DNA of 32,323 nt from an uncultured Bacteroidales bacterium. Lineage in GTDB: Bacteria > Bacteroidota > Bacteroidia > Bacteroidales > Muribaculaceae. Where the stretch lies: the NCBI GenBank assembly GCA_947175245.1, contig CAMWLW010000025.1, forward strand, positions 1-32,323, written 5' to 3'. A model generated the notes under the pieces. It was given only the letters and a program-made list of their open reading frames with translations, did not search any database and was not told where the DNA came from. The translations under genes were made by a program, and so were the position numbers. Below, piece after piece: positions 23,033 to 32,220 of the stretch; the first letter of the stretch is position 1, and every line of letters starts with the position of its first letter.

Positions 23033-25108
23033 TTACTTATTACCTACGAAAAACTTCAGCGACTTGTTGTCAATCTTGGCATTGGCGCGAAGTATGTCGG
23101 CGAGGTAGTTGAGGAGTACCTGGGCACCCTGGGTCTGGTCGAAGTAAGCGGCAGCATTGACTGCGTCATACTCACGCGAGGGGCCGTTCTGGCCGATAGC
23201 CTCAAGTACAACCACCGAGTAGCCGGTGGCTTCGGGGCCTGCGACCTTACCTACGGGAGTCGATGCGGCAATGGCGATTGCCTTACCGTCGCCGGGCATA
23301 AAGCCGGTGATCGAGTTCTTACCGAAAGTGACGTTGGTGGTATCGATCTTGGCGTTCATTGCCGATGCGTAGCTGTCGACCGAATTGCCTTTGCCCTGGA
23401 AGTCGGCAAGAAGTTTCTCGGCCTTCTTAGAGCGGAGCACTTTGGCACGGGTCTGGGCCGATACCTGAGAATCGCTCATAGGAACATAACCTTTGGCGTA
23501 TTTGTCGGCGAGAGCGGCAGCGAAGAACATCGACTTGTCGTCGTCAGAGTATACATCTGAAACCTGACCTTTCTTGGCATCAGAAGCCCACTTGACGAGC
23601 GAACGTGTATCGGGCACACCTGCAACCGAGAACGAAGCACTGGTGACATTGGCGGGGAGGCAGGTAAAGTTGGCGGCGATAGCATTGTCCTTGAAAGCCT
23701 CGGCGGTGTTGTTGTTGGCAACATAAGCGCGCAGACGGCTCTGAGTATCGTTGATAGTTGTGGTCGAGGGCTCGAGCTGATAGGTAATCTCGGCAATGTT
23801 GTAGGCCTCGACAGGTGCATCTTTCTTGGCAAGACGGAAGAGGACGTTGGGCTGACCGGTAATGTCGGGCTTATTGAAATAAACGCCCTCGGCAGCCTGG
23901 CCGAAGTAGAGCGAAGCCTGGGGATTGTTGAGCATCGAGAGACGCTGACCCAGCTGAGACTGGAGCACGGTACCCTCGGCAAGATCCTCAAGAGCCACAC
24001 CGTTGTTAAGAACATCGATAATCGAGTCAACGTTGGCAGTCTCGACGATGGCAATCATATCACATGTGATCGAGTCGGTCACCATGTCAGTGCCGTCAAA
24101 CTTCACGAGAGTGTATTTATTGTCATAGAAGCTGAGCTGCTGAACGCTGTCCTGAGCGAGCGACTCGAGTTTGCCGCTGATGTTGGCGGGGAGGTACTTG
24201 GCGGCAGTGTTGTAGTGGTTGACAACAAACTTGTTGTTACCGGCGAGAGCCTCGTTGGCGGGCATTTCGCGGAGTTTGAGCAGTGCATCCTCAACGGCGC
24301 GTGTGGCCTCGAGACGATCCTCATCGCTGGGAGTAACCTCGGCAACGATGTAGTTGAGCACGTAGGTCTCGTCGTCGAGACGGTAAAGTTCCTTGTCCTG
24401 CTCATAACGGGCCTTGAGGTCGGCATCGGTCACCTCGACATCGGCGTCGGGAACAGTCGACACGTCAACTTTCACGTAGCGTATGTCGGTCGAGTTATTG
24501 TTGTCGTCATACAGCGACTTGGCGTCAAGGTCGTTTGCAGCCAGCGTGCCGGCGAGAAGAGTCTGAAGTTTCTGCTTCTTGAGGGCGTCGACAACGGTCT
24601 TCTCGAGATCTTTCCACTCGGCTTTGAACTGAGCAGCAGTCTCGGCATCAATCTGATAAGCATTAGAGTTATATGCGAGCTCATAGAGATCGCGGCCCGA
24701 GTAGAGACCCTGCTGCTGACGCTGCCAGTAGATGTACTGCACAGCCATAGTCAGGTTGTCGCCGAGCATGGCCTGGCTGAGCTCCTCACCGGTGACGGTG
24801 ATACCGAGGCGATCCATTTCCTGGTCGAGGAGAGTCTCGGCGATGAGTGACTGCATAGCCTGCTCCTGAACCACTGCGTTATCTACATTTCTATAGTTAT
24901 TGCTTTCAAACTGCTTGCGTACAAGCTCTGAGCGCTGTGAGAACTGGTCGTAGGGGATTTTTTGACCATTTACCTTTAGGATAGTTGTCTGATCAGAGAA
25001 CAACTTCTCGGGAGACGACACTGCTGTAAGAACAAAAAGCAGAATAGAAAAGCCCAAGACCGAAACAATGATCAATGGCCTTTGGCGAATGTGTTCGAGT
25101 GTTGACAT
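23033..25108 (-). CDS. PpiD/SurA-like membrane-anchored periplasmic chaperone
   Basis: 691 aa. Short cytoplasmic start (MSTLEHIRQRP), one membrane helix at about 12-34, then a large periplasmic part. The SurA_N-type chaperone region begins with ILKVNGQKIPYDQF at 43-56 and goes through helical sequence to about 220. Two parvulin-like regions may follow (about 225-345 and 450-560), but the usual GGDLGxF signature of an active parvulin is not visible, so PPIase activity may be lost. PpiD proteins sit next to the Sec exit and help fold outgoing proteins; that fits a window with secDF and secreted proteins. Own promoter and terminator. Family call firm; enzyme activity doubtful. Confidence 0.88.
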   Translation of the reverse strand: MSTLEHIRQRPLIIVSVLGFSILLFVLTAVSSPEKLFSDQTTILKVNGQKIPYDQFSQRSELVRKQFESNNYRNVDNAVVQEQAMQSLIAETLLDQEMDRLGITVTGEELSQAMLGDNLTMAVQYIYWQRQQQGLYSGRDLYELAYNSNAYQIDAETAAQFKAEWKDLEKTVVDALKKQKLQTLLAGTLAANDLDAKSLYDDNNNSTDIRYVKVDVSTVPDADVEVTDADLKARYEQDKELYRLDDETYVLNYIVAEVTPSDEDRLEATRAVEDALLKLREMPANEALAGNNKFVVNHYNTAAKYLPANISGKLESLAQDSVQQLSFYDNKYTLVKFDGTDMVTDSITCDMIAIVETANVDSIIDVLNNGVALEDLAEGTVLQSQLGQRLSMLNNPQASLYFGQAAEGVYFNKPDITGQPNVLFRLAKKDAPVEAYNIAEITYQLEPSTTTINDTQSRLRAYVANNNTAEAFKDNAIAANFTCLPANVTSASFSVAGVPDTRSLVKWASDAKKGQVSDVYSDDDKSMFFAAALADKYAKGYVPMSDSQVSAQTRAKVLRSKKAEKLLADFQGKGNSVDSYASAMNAKIDTTNVTFGKNSITGFMPGDGKAIAIAASTPVGKVAGPEATGYSVVVLEAIGQNGPSREYDAVNAAAYFDQTQGAQVLLNYLADILRANAKIDNKSLKFFVGNK

Positions 25109-25189
25109 TTAATAAGTTATTGTTTGATTGATTTATTAAGCTATTAATTATTTGTAATCGTGAGCCGGCGTGGCCCGACAACAATTGCG

Positions 25190-25197
25190 CAAAGGTA
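25190..25197 (-). promoter_or_regulatory. Promoter -7 element for the PpiD-like gene
   Basis: TACCTTTG on the minus strand, exact TAnnTTTG, with TTGG about 20 nt upstream. Leader of about 75 nt, A/T-rich. The rest of the gap up to the terminator at 25276 shows nothing clear. Confidence 0.6.
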
Positions 25198-25275
25198 AAA
25201 AATATTAATCAAAATACCAAGCCTTTTACATAAATTGGAATTTTTGAAGCGATGATTAATCTTTTAAATACAACC

Positions 25276-25309
25276 GAGAGGCTAAGTCCTTTTTTTGACT
25301 TAACCTCTC
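25276..25309. terminator. Long hairpin after the ROK gene
   Basis: GAGAGGCTAAGTC (25276-25288) and GACTTAACCTCTC (25297-25309) form a 13-bp stem with one mismatch and a T-rich 8-nt loop, 30 nt past the ROK stop. The minus-strand tail GGTTGTATTT is only weakly T-rich, so it may also protect the RNA end. Confidence 0.65.
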
Positions 25310-25339
25310 ATATTATATAATATTATCACTGACGGGGGA

Positions 25340-26590
25340 TCAGGCGTCGCATTTGGCGCCGCGGTTGCCGCGCACTGACGAGCTGTTGTCAAAGAGGCGG
25401 GCACGGGCGAGCATGCACGCGCCTATCATGCCGGCTTTCTCTTTGAGGCGCGACACCGAGATGACCGTGTCGCGGTTAACAAGGTTGAGCGAGTGCTTGC
25501 GCACCGAGCTGCGCACGGGCTGAACGAGGTAGTCGCCCGTCTGCGAGAGCATGCCGCCTATCACAACTTCCTCGGGATTAAATATATTGATGAGTCCGGC
25601 GATATGCTTTCCGAGCTGGTGGCCGACCTCTTCGAGCAGGTCGATGCAGAGGACGTCCTCGTGATTGATGGCGTCGATAATATCGTTGAGTGTCACCTTA
25701 GATGGGTCTTCCTTGATGGCCTTGGAGAGAATCGATGTCTCGCCGCGCTGCACACGCTCCACAAGTTTGCGGTGTATAGCCATGCCCGAGGCTTCGGTTT
25801 CGAGACAGCCTTTCTTGCCGCAATGGCAGATAACCTCATTGTCATAGCAGGGATAGTGGCCAAACTCACCGGCAAAACCCGAGTTGCCCGAGTAGTTCTT
25901 GCCGTCGATAATGATGCCGAGGCCAAGCCCCCATGAGAGGTTGACGAACAGCAGGTTTTTCTTACCGCTGATGTTACCGCACAGGTACTCGCCATAGGTC
26001 ATTGCGCGCGAGTCGTTGTCGACCACTACCTCAAGACCGAGACGACGGCTTATGATCTGGGCCACGGGCTCCTCGCCGAGGTTGAACCAGCTGTAACTGT
26101 AGCCGGCCTCGGGGTTGACGCGACCCGAGATGTTGACGCTGACGATGAGGATGTGCTGGCGGTCAACGTCGAGACCGTTGATAAAGTCATCTATTGCATG
26201 ACACAGGATATCAAGGCCCTCGGCCGAATTTGAAATCTTATACTTCTCGTTTATGCGATGTTCCACAATCTCGCCGTTGAAGTTCATCAGGGCGATGTTG
26301 ACCGAACCGAGGTTGATGTCGACACCGACAAAGTAGCCCGAGTCGGGGTTCAGGCCATAGAGGTGGGGGTGGCGGCCCTCGTTGGTCTCAAGTTTTCCAT
26401 AGGTAAGGAGCAGGCCGGTGTCACACATCTCTTCGATCAGTTTGGTAACAGTAGGAATACTGATGTCGAGCGCACGCGACAACTCTGAAATGGTAGAGTT
26501 ACCATTATATATAAAGTAGTTGATGATGCGTTTTTTCAGGATAGCATTCTTGCTGCCGGCCTCCAAGGCTTTCATTAAATTTTGTGCCAT
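25340..26590 (-). CDS. ROK-family transcriptional regulator (NagC/Mlc-like)
   Basis: 416 aa. A winged helix-turn-helix lies at about 17-65 (ISELSRALDISIPTVTKLIEEM). The ROK sugar-kinase-like domain follows: GVDINLGSVNIALMNF near 89-104, then GFAGEFGHYPC and the zinc site CHCGKKGCLE near 237-266, which is the ROK signature. Members with an HTH such as NagC and Mlc repress sugar genes and let go when they bind the sugar or its phosphate. It is divergent from the esterase and GH20 genes, so N-acetyl amino sugars are a fair guess for its ligand. Start: ATG at 26590. Confidence 0.9.
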   Translation of the reverse strand: MAQNLMKALEAGSKNAILKKRIINYFIYNGNSTISELSRALDISIPTVTKLIEEMCDTGLLLTYGKLETNEGRHPHLYGLNPDSGYFVGVDINLGSVNIALMNFNGEIVEHRINEKYKISNSAEGLDILCHAIDDFINGLDVDRQHILIVSVNISGRVNPEAGYSYSWFNLGEEPVAQIISRRLGLEVVVDNDSRAMTYGEYLCGNISGKKNLLFVNLSWGLGLGIIIDGKNYSGNSGFAGEFGHYPCYDNEVICHCGKKGCLETEASGMAIHRKLVERVQRGETSILSKAIKEDPSKVTLNDIIDAINHEDVLCIDLLEEVGHQLGKHIAGLINIFNPEEVVIGGMLSQTGDYLVQPVRSSVRKHSLNLVNRDTVISVSRLKEKAGMIGACMLARARLFDNSSSVRGNRGAKCDA

Positions 26591-26672
26591 TTAACAATTG
26601 GTTTAGGTAAATAGGGTGTGCTTGAAGTTAAAAGCTTTCAATTATCAGACTGGCGGTTATACACGCCTGCGG

Positions 26673-26680
26673 CAAAAATA
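26673..26680 (-). promoter_or_regulatory. Promoter -7 element for the ROK gene
   Basis: TATTTTTG on the minus strand, exact TAnnTTTG, about 83 nt before the ATG. T-rich sequence lies upstream. Divergent from the 26799 promoter, so a ROK dimer bound in the 120 nt between could control both. Confidence 0.5.
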
Positions 26681-26798
26681 CAGCAAATATTTTAAAAACG
26701 CAATAGCAAATAGACGAATTATTCATAAACCACACCCAAAAATAACACCACTTCTTAATAATTTTTCAAAAATATGCGTCATTCTTAGTTTTTTGTAT

Positions 26799-26806
26799 TA
26801 TTTTTG
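26799..26806 (+). promoter_or_regulatory. Promoter -7 element for the esterase-hexosaminidase operon
   Basis: TATTTTTG, exact TAnnTTTG, 35 nt before the esterase ATG. No clear -33 box, which fits a promoter that needs an activator or is weak when repressed. Confidence 0.55.
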
Positions 26807-26841
26807 TGAACAAATAGTATAGAGACCAATCATCCAATTAC

Positions 26842-28296
26842 ATGAATTTACCAGCCAAATTATCGATCGCGGCCGCGACGCTGCTTGCATCGGCGTCGGT
26901 ATCGCAGGCCGAAGTTAAAGTATCACCGATTTTCAGCGACAACATGGTGCTCCAGCAGCAGGCCACCGTGACCATGCACGGCAAAGCTACCCCAGGCAAC
27001 AACATCAAAGTCAAAACATCGTGGAACGGCAAGACGGTGCAGGCACGCGCCGAGGCCGACAGCACGTGGAGCGCTCGGTTTGACACTCCGTCACACGGCG
27101 GCCCGTACACCATCACGATCTCAGACCGCGACGGCAAAGAGACAATCGAGAACATTCTCATAGGTGACGTGTGGGTGTGTGGCGGCCAATCGAACATGGA
27201 GATGTCGATGAGCGGCTTCAGCGGCCAACCCGTCGAGGGGACTCTCGACATGATAGTCAAAGCCGACCCAAAACGCCAGCTCAGACTGTTCCAACAGCCC
27301 CGCGACTACTCGACCACGCCCAAAGAGACCCCGGCAGGAGGCACATGGGTAGAGCAGACCCCGGCGGCAGTGCGCGAGTTTAGTGCCGTAGGCTACATAT
27401 TCGGCGACCTCATCAACGAGGTCATCGACATCCCCGTGGGCCTCATACAGTGTGCCTACAGTGACTCAAAAATCGAAGCATGGATGCCTCGTGAAGCTCT
27501 CGAGGCAAACTTCCCCGACATCGCGCTGCCCACGGCCGGCCAGACCGAGTTCGGCTGGCTCACAGGCACCCCTACCCTGCTCTACAATGCTATGGTCAAC
27601 CCCTGGAAAGGGTTCCCGGTGAAAGGCGTCGTGTGGTATCAGGGCGAGGCCAACAACCCCTACCCCGACCTGTACAAACAACTGTTTCCCGTGATGGTGA
27701 AGGAGTGGCAGAAGGTGTTTGTCAACGACTCGCTGCCGTTCTACTACGTGCAGCTCGCATCGTTCAACGCCGGCGACTGTGAGGCGCTGAACTATGCCGA
27801 GTTCCGCCAGGCCCAGGCCGACCTGCTGTACATGGTACCCAACGTGGCGATGGCCACCATAGGCGACGCGGGCGACCCTGTGTTCATACACGCACCGCGC
27901 AAGCTCCCGGCCGGCCGGAGACTCGCCTATCTCGCTCTCGACAAGACCTACGGCCGTGAGGGAGCCGACGTGCGTCCGCCCATAGCACGTGCCGCCGGCT
28001 ACAACCCCAACGACAGCACCATCTGGGTAACATTTGACAACCCCGGCCGCGGACTCATTCCGACACAGTGTTATCTCGACGAGTTTGAGGTGGTCGATGC
28101 CGACGGTAATGTTTACGAGGCCAAGGCCAAGACATACGGCGGCAACGGGGTCACCGTCTGGTCACCGATAGCCGACCCCGTGGAGGTGCGTTACGGGTTC
28201 CACAACTGCTTTGAAGCAACGCTTTTCAACAACATGCGCATACCGGCATCGCCTTTCAAGCTCAAGATTGCAAAACCACAGCCTAAAAAAGACTAA
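26842..28296 (+). CDS. Sialate O-acetylesterase-like SGNH hydrolase with altered active-site motifs
   Basis: 484 aa. Signal peptide 1-23 (SQA before EVKV), so periplasmic or outer-surface. After a beta-rich N-terminal domain (SDNMVLQQQATVTMHGKA), the SGNH core starts with GQSNMEM at 115-121, nucleophile Ser117. WYQGEANNPYP carries the conserved block with Asn. Two usual motifs are changed: the SxWGGTxIEAWM block reads CAYSDSKIEAWMP, losing the oxyanion glycine, and the DIHP block reads VFIHAP, keeping His350 but with no Asp in the two places before it. In relatives this enzyme takes O-acetyl groups off sialic acid or xylan. Here activity or substrate may differ. 12 nt before the hexosaminidase gene, so co-transcribed. 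Confidence 0.85.
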   Translation: MNLPAKLSIAAATLLASASVSQAEVKVSPIFSDNMVLQQQATVTMHGKATPGNNIKVKTSWNGKTVQARAEADSTWSARFDTPSHGGPYTITISDRDGKETIENILIGDVWVCGGQSNMEMSMSGFSGQPVEGTLDMIVKADPKRQLRLFQQPRDYSTTPKETPAGGTWVEQTPAAVREFSAVGYIFGDLINEVIDIPVGLIQCAYSDSKIEAWMPREALEANFPDIALPTAGQTEFGWLTGTPTLLYNAMVNPWKGFPVKGVVWYQGEANNPYPDLYKQLFPVMVKEWQKVFVNDSLPFYYVQLASFNAGDCEALNYAEFRQAQADLLYMVPNVAMATIGDAGDPVFIHAPRKLPAGRRLAYLALDKTYGREGADVRPPIARAAGYNPNDSTIWVTFDNPGRGLIPTQCYLDEFEVVDADGNVYEAKAKTYGGNGVTVWSPIADPVEVRYGFHNCFEATLFNNMRIPASPFKLKIAKPQPKKD

Positions 28297-28308
28297 ATCA
28301 ATATATCA

Positions 28309-30609
28309 ATGAAAACCAATCACCTACTCGCCGCCACAGCCCTGTTTGCCATGATCGCAGGCCCGGCCGCGGCCCGCACAACAGCATCCTACCGTACAAT
28401 TCCGCTCCCTCAACACATCACTGAGCTGCCGGGCGAGGCACCGTTCATTCTCGGTGCCGACGTCACTGTCAACGCGCCGGCATCGCTCGCCAACGAGGCT
28501 GAGATGCTGCGCCAATACCTGCCCGACGGGCTGAAAGGCACGTCAAGCGGCTCGATCACCCTGCGCGATGACCTCGTCGACACCAATCCCGAGGCATACA
28601 CCATCGAGGTTGACGGCAATGACATAACCGTTCGCGGAGCATCGGCAGCCGGAACATTCTACGGCATCCAGACTCTGCGCAAATCGCTGCCGGCCACCCT
28701 CGACGCCGACGCACAAATCGAGCTGCCGGCCGCCATCATCACCGACAAGCCCCGGTTCTCATACCGCGGCACCCACTTTGACGTGTCGCGTCACTTCTTC
28801 AACACCGACGAGGTCAAGTCGTTCATCGACATGATTGCCCTGCACGGCGTCAACACCCTTCACTGGCACCTGACCGACGACCAGGGCTGGCGCATCGAAA
28901 TCAAGAAGTACCCACGGCTCACCGAGGTTGGCTCTTACCGACCGAACTCAATCATAGGCCGCACGGGCCCGGGGTATGACAACACTCCCGTCAGCGGCTT
29001 CTACACTCAGGATGAGGCCCGCGAAATCATTGACTATGCAGCTAAACGCCATATAACCATCATTCCCGAGATTGACCTGCCGGGCCACATGATGGCAGCG
29101 ATGGCGTCATATCCCGAGCTGGGCTGCACCGGCGGCCCCTACAGCGTGTGGTGTGAGTGGGGTGTCAACGACGGTGTCCTGTGCCCGGGCAAAGACAATA
29201 CCATGCAGTTTATCGCCGACGTGCTCAACGAGGTGATGGATCTCTTCCCGGCGCCCTATATCCACATTGGCGGCGACGAGTGCCCCAAAGTAGTATGGGC
29301 GTCGTGTCCTCACTGCCAGGCCCGCATCAAGGAGCTCGGACTCGTCGAGAAAGACGGCGTATCGCCCGAGTCACAGCTGCAGGGCTATGTCACCAAGTTT
29401 GCATGTGACGTCGTGCGCAAACACGGCAAGAGCGCCATAGGCTGGGACGAGATACTCGAGTGTGACATACCCCGCGACGCCATCATCATGTCGTGGCGCG
29501 GAGTTGAAGGTGCCGCCGAGGGCACACGCCGCGGACACCGTGTAATCCTCACCCCGACGAGCCACTGCTACTTTGACTTCTACCAGACCAAGGACACCCA
29601 GAATGAGCCCTACGCCATAGGCGGTCTTACTACCGTTGAGCGCGTCTATAGCCTCGAGCCGTGTCTGCCCGGCATGACCGACGAGCAGAAAGAACTCGTA
29701 ATGGGCTGTCAGGCCAACCTGTGGACCGAGTACATTCCCACGTTCTCACACGTGCAGTATATGGAACTGCCGCGTCTGGCCGCGCTCAGCGAGGTGCAGT
29801 GGCTGCAACCCGAGGCCCGCGACTTTGAGGACTTCAAGACCCGCATACCGGCACTGATGGCCGTATATGACAAGATGGGCTATAACTATGCGCGCCACAT
29901 CGCCGACGTCGATGTGCGATATGACGTTGATACCGACGGGCGCTCGCTGGTCATGACATGCTCGTCGCTCCCCGGCTACGACATACGCTATACGCTCGAC
30001 GGCTCAAAGCCTACCCCCGAGTCGACACTGTACACTGCCCCCGTGAAGCTCGCCGATGACTGCATCATATCGACCACTACATTCAAGGACGGTGTCGAGG
30101 GTCGCCCTGTGTGTGACACTCTGGCCGTGGGCCCGCTCACCTTCGCCCGATGCACACTGGCTGTCGAGCCTGACGCCGGTTATGCCTTTGGCGGCGGCCA
30201 GCAGCTCACCGACGGACTGTCGGGTACATGCAACTACCGCACCGGCCGATGGATAGGCTTCTCGGGCAAAAACTGTGACGCCACCATCGAGCTTGCCGAG
30301 CCTGCTAAACTAAGCGAGGTGAGCTTCAATGTCGATGTGTTCTCGTGTGACGGTCTGGTCGACTGCCGCGGTGTCGAGGTGTACGGCATGGCTCCCGGAA
30401 GCGATAAGTTTGAACTGCTCGCAACCGAGGAATACCCCGAGATGGACGCGTCGCGTCAGTTTGAGGTCGCAAACCACACGGTGAAATTCGCCCCGCGCGA
30501 GCTGTCGAAGCTGCGCGTGGTAATCAAACCCCAGTGGGTGCTTCCCGACTCACACCCGCTGAGAGGCTGTCTCGGCTTCCTGTTTGTCGACGAGATTACC
30601 GCCCGCTGA
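28309..30609 (+). CDS. GH20 beta-N-acetylhexosaminidase
   Basis: 766 aa. Signal peptide 1-22 (GPAAA before RTTAS). Residues about 30-140 form the GH20b side domain, and the catalytic barrel starts near 147 with FSYRGTHFDVSRHFF. The catalytic pair is Asp323-Glu324 in HIGGDECPKVVW; HWHLTDDQGWRIEIKKYP and the later WxTExxP motif (LWTEYIP) also fit. After it come a chitobiase-type C-terminal region (IRYTLDGSKPTPESTLY, about 560-580) and a discoidin-like domain (about 610-766) that may bind sugar. The enzyme removes terminal GlcNAc or GalNAc from glycans such as mucin. With the esterase, which could unmask acetylated sugars, it forms a glycan-trimming pair under likely ROK control. Confidence 0.95.
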   Translation: MKTNHLLAATALFAMIAGPAAARTTASYRTIPLPQHITELPGEAPFILGADVTVNAPASLANEAEMLRQYLPDGLKGTSSGSITLRDDLVDTNPEAYTIEVDGNDITVRGASAAGTFYGIQTLRKSLPATLDADAQIELPAAIITDKPRFSYRGTHFDVSRHFFNTDEVKSFIDMIALHGVNTLHWHLTDDQGWRIEIKKYPRLTEVGSYRPNSIIGRTGPGYDNTPVSGFYTQDEAREIIDYAAKRHITIIPEIDLPGHMMAAMASYPELGCTGGPYSVWCEWGVNDGVLCPGKDNTMQFIADVLNEVMDLFPAPYIHIGGDECPKVVWASCPHCQARIKELGLVEKDGVSPESQLQGYVTKFACDVVRKHGKSAIGWDEILECDIPRDAIIMSWRGVEGAAEGTRRGHRVILTPTSHCYFDFYQTKDTQNEPYAIGGLTTVERVYSLEPCLPGMTDEQKELVMGCQANLWTEYIPTFSHVQYMELPRLAALSEVQWLQPEARDFEDFKTRIPALMAVYDKMGYNYARHIADVDVRYDVDTDGRSLVMTCSSLPGYDIRYTLDGSKPTPESTLYTAPVKLADDCIISTTTFKDGVEGRPVCDTLAVGPLTFARCTLAVEPDAGYAFGGGQQLTDGLSGTCNYRTGRWIGFSGKNCDATIELAEPAKLSEVSFNVDVFSCDGLVDCRGVEVYGMAPGSDKFELLATEEYPEMDASRQFEVANHTVKFAPRELSKLRVVIKPQWVLPDSHPLRGCLGFLFVDEITAR

Positions 30610-30625
30610 TTATACGACATAAAAA

Positions 30626-30676
30626 CAAATTGCGCGAACCACACAGCGTCATGAAGCGTGTGATTCGCGCAATTTG
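30626..30676. terminator. Bidirectional terminator between hexosaminidase and metK
   Basis: CAAATTGCGCGAA (30626-30638) and TTCGCGCAATTTG (30664-30676) form a perfect 13-bp stem between two convergent genes. T-rich tails occur on both sides (TTATTTTAT on plus; TTTGTTTTTATG on minus). Confidence 0.88.
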
Positions 30677-30691
30677 TTATTTTATAAGATA

Positions 30692-32005
30692 TTATAGTTT
30701 AAAGGCGTCTTTGATGGCGTCAACATAGTCGAGTTTCTCCCAGCTGAAGAGCTCGACCTCGATGACTTTCTCGCCTTCATACTTGGAGCTGAAGTGCTTG
30801 GTGACACGACGGGGCGTGCGGCCGAGGTGGCCGTAGGTAGCGGTCTCGAGGTAGATGGGTGTGCGCAGTTTGAAACGCTGCTCGATAGCATAGGGGCGCA
30901 TGTCAAAAAGACCTTTGACAATCTCCGAAATCTGAGCGTCGCTCATGTCGACCTTGGCGCTGCCGTCGGTATTGACATAGAGACTTACGGGCTCGGCGAC
31001 TCCGATAGCATAGGCCACCTGCACGAGCGCGCGGTCACACACACCGGCGGCAACGAGATTCTTGGCTATGTGACGGGCTGCATAGGCTGCCGAACGGTCA
31101 ACCTTGCTGGGGTCTTTGCCCGAGAAAGCGCCGCCGCCGTGTGCTCCGCGGCCGCCATAGGTATCGACGATAATCTTGCGGCCGGTCAGACCGGTGTCGC
31201 CGTGGGGGCCGCCGATGACAAACTTGCCGGTGGGGTTGACGTGCAGCACAAAGTTGTCGTCGAGGAGTGCTTTGAGATTATCGGGCAGCTGCTCTTTGAC
31301 GCGGGGGATGAGAACGCGGCGCACGTCGTCGCTGATGATGCGCAGCATCTCCTCGTCGGCCTCGGCCTGTGAACGCTTGTCGTCGGGCTTGATGAAGTCA
31401 TCGTGCTGGGTCGAGACGACGATGGTGTGTACGCGCACGGGCTTGTGATCCTCGGTGTACTCGACAGTCACCTGGCTCTTGGAGTCGGGGCGCAGGTAGC
31501 TCACGCGCTCGCCCTGCTCGTTGATATAGGTCATGGCCGAGAGGTCGTGTCTGATTTTTGAGAGCTCTTTGAGCAGCGCATGGCTCAACGCCACGGTGAG
31601 CGGCATGTAGACAGGGGTCTCGTTGGTGGCATAACCGAACATCATGCCCTGGTCGCCGGCACCTTGTGAGGCAGGGTCGACGCGCTCGACGCCACGGTTG
31701 ATGTCCTGACTCTGCTCGTGAAGAGCCGACAGCACGCCGCATGCCTCGCCGTCAAACTTGTACTCACTGCGGTCATAGCCAATACTCTTGATGACACGGC
31801 GTGTCACATCCATCAGGTCGATATAGGCACGGCTCTTGACCTCGCCGGCGACGACTACCTGGCCGGTAGTGACGAGTGTCTCACAGGCCACCTTAGACTG
31901 GGGGTCGTGGGCAAGGAACTCGTCGAGGACGGCGTCCGAAATCTGGTCGGCTACTTTATCGGGGTGTCCCTCAGACACCGACTCAGAAGTAAAAAGATAA
32001 TTCAT
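30692..32005 (-). CDS. metK: S-adenosylmethionine synthetase
   Basis: 437 aa. Makes SAM from methionine and ATP. GHPDK at 13-17, [12 protein letters not shown] at 115-126, [15 protein letters not shown] and [15 protein letters not shown] are the family signatures. It is longer than the E. coli enzyme (384 aa); the extra length is mainly in the middle ([19 protein letters not shown] and nearby) and the C-terminal end, as I expect for Bacteroidota. The gene has a promoter, a SAM-II-like aptamer and a terminator before its start codon, so the enzyme's product probably shuts off its own synthesis. Confidence 0.97.
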   Translation of the reverse strand: MNYLFTSESVSEGHPDKVADQISDAVLDEFLAHDPQSKVACETLVTTGQVVVAGEVKSRAYIDLMDVTRRVIKSIGYDRSEYKFDGEACGVLSALHEQSQDINRGVERVDPASQGAGDQGMMFGYATNETPVYMPLTVALSHALLKELSKIRHDLSAMTYINEQGERVSYLRPDSKSQVTVEYTEDHKPVRVHTIVVSTQHDDFIKPDDKRSQAEADEEMLRIISDDVRRVLIPRVKEQLPDNLKALLDDNFVLHVNPTGKFVIGGPHGDTGLTGRKIIVDTYGGRGAHGGGAFSGKDPSKVDRSAAYAARHIAKNLVAAGVCDRALVQVAYAIGVAEPVSLYVNTDGSAKVDMSDAQISEIVKGLFDMRPYAIEQRFKLRTPIYLETATYGHLGRTPRRVTKHFSSKYEGEKVIEVELFSWEKLDYVDAIKDAFKL

Positions 32006-32025
32006 AACAGTTATAGTGTTTAAAT

Positions 32026-32067
32026 AAAAAATGCGTTACCGTGGGACTCGCTGCCGCCACTAACGCA
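32026..32067 (-). terminator. Intrinsic terminator in the metK leader (attenuator)
   Basis: On the minus strand TGCGTTAGTGG (32067-32057) pairs with CCAC (32044-32041), a 2-nt bulge, and TAACGCA (32038-32032), then TTTTTT (32031-32026). It stands only 20 nt before the metK ATG and after the promoter, so it must be a conditional terminator. On the plus strand no T-run follows, which shows it acts for metK. Confidence 0.8.
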
Positions 32068-32149
32068 CAATAACACTAATAACCTCAAATCGGATAAGAT
32101 GCCGAACCAGCTCAACCTGACGGTTCACAATAAGGCCGGCGCTGTTTTT

Positions 32150-32203
32150 CCGAGCAGTTTTAGCATTTTTTTGTGTGGTTGCAAGCAGCCAAATTTGTCC
32201 ACA
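32150..32203 (-). ncRNA. SAM-II-like riboswitch aptamer of metK
   Basis: Read on the minus strand. P1: TGTGG (32203-32199) pairs with CCACA (32178-32174). The loop has the SAM-II-type pieces ATTTGGC and GCTTGCAACC. Pseudoknot: TTTGGC (32193-32188) pairs fully (one G-U) with GCTAAA (32164-32159). The joining strand is A-rich (AAAAAAATGCTAAAA), as in SAM-II. It starts about 18 nt past the -7 element. The gene downstream makes SAM. No S-box features were found. Known SAM-II RNAs are best described in Alphaproteobacteria. Confidence 0.72.
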
Positions 32204-32220
32204 AGTGTCATAAGACGCCA

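Noticed and set aside
32150-32203. S-box (SAM-I) riboswitch
   Set aside because: The multi-stem S-box layout and its conserved blocks are absent; the segment is only about 54 nt and forms a pseudoknot of the SAM-II kind.
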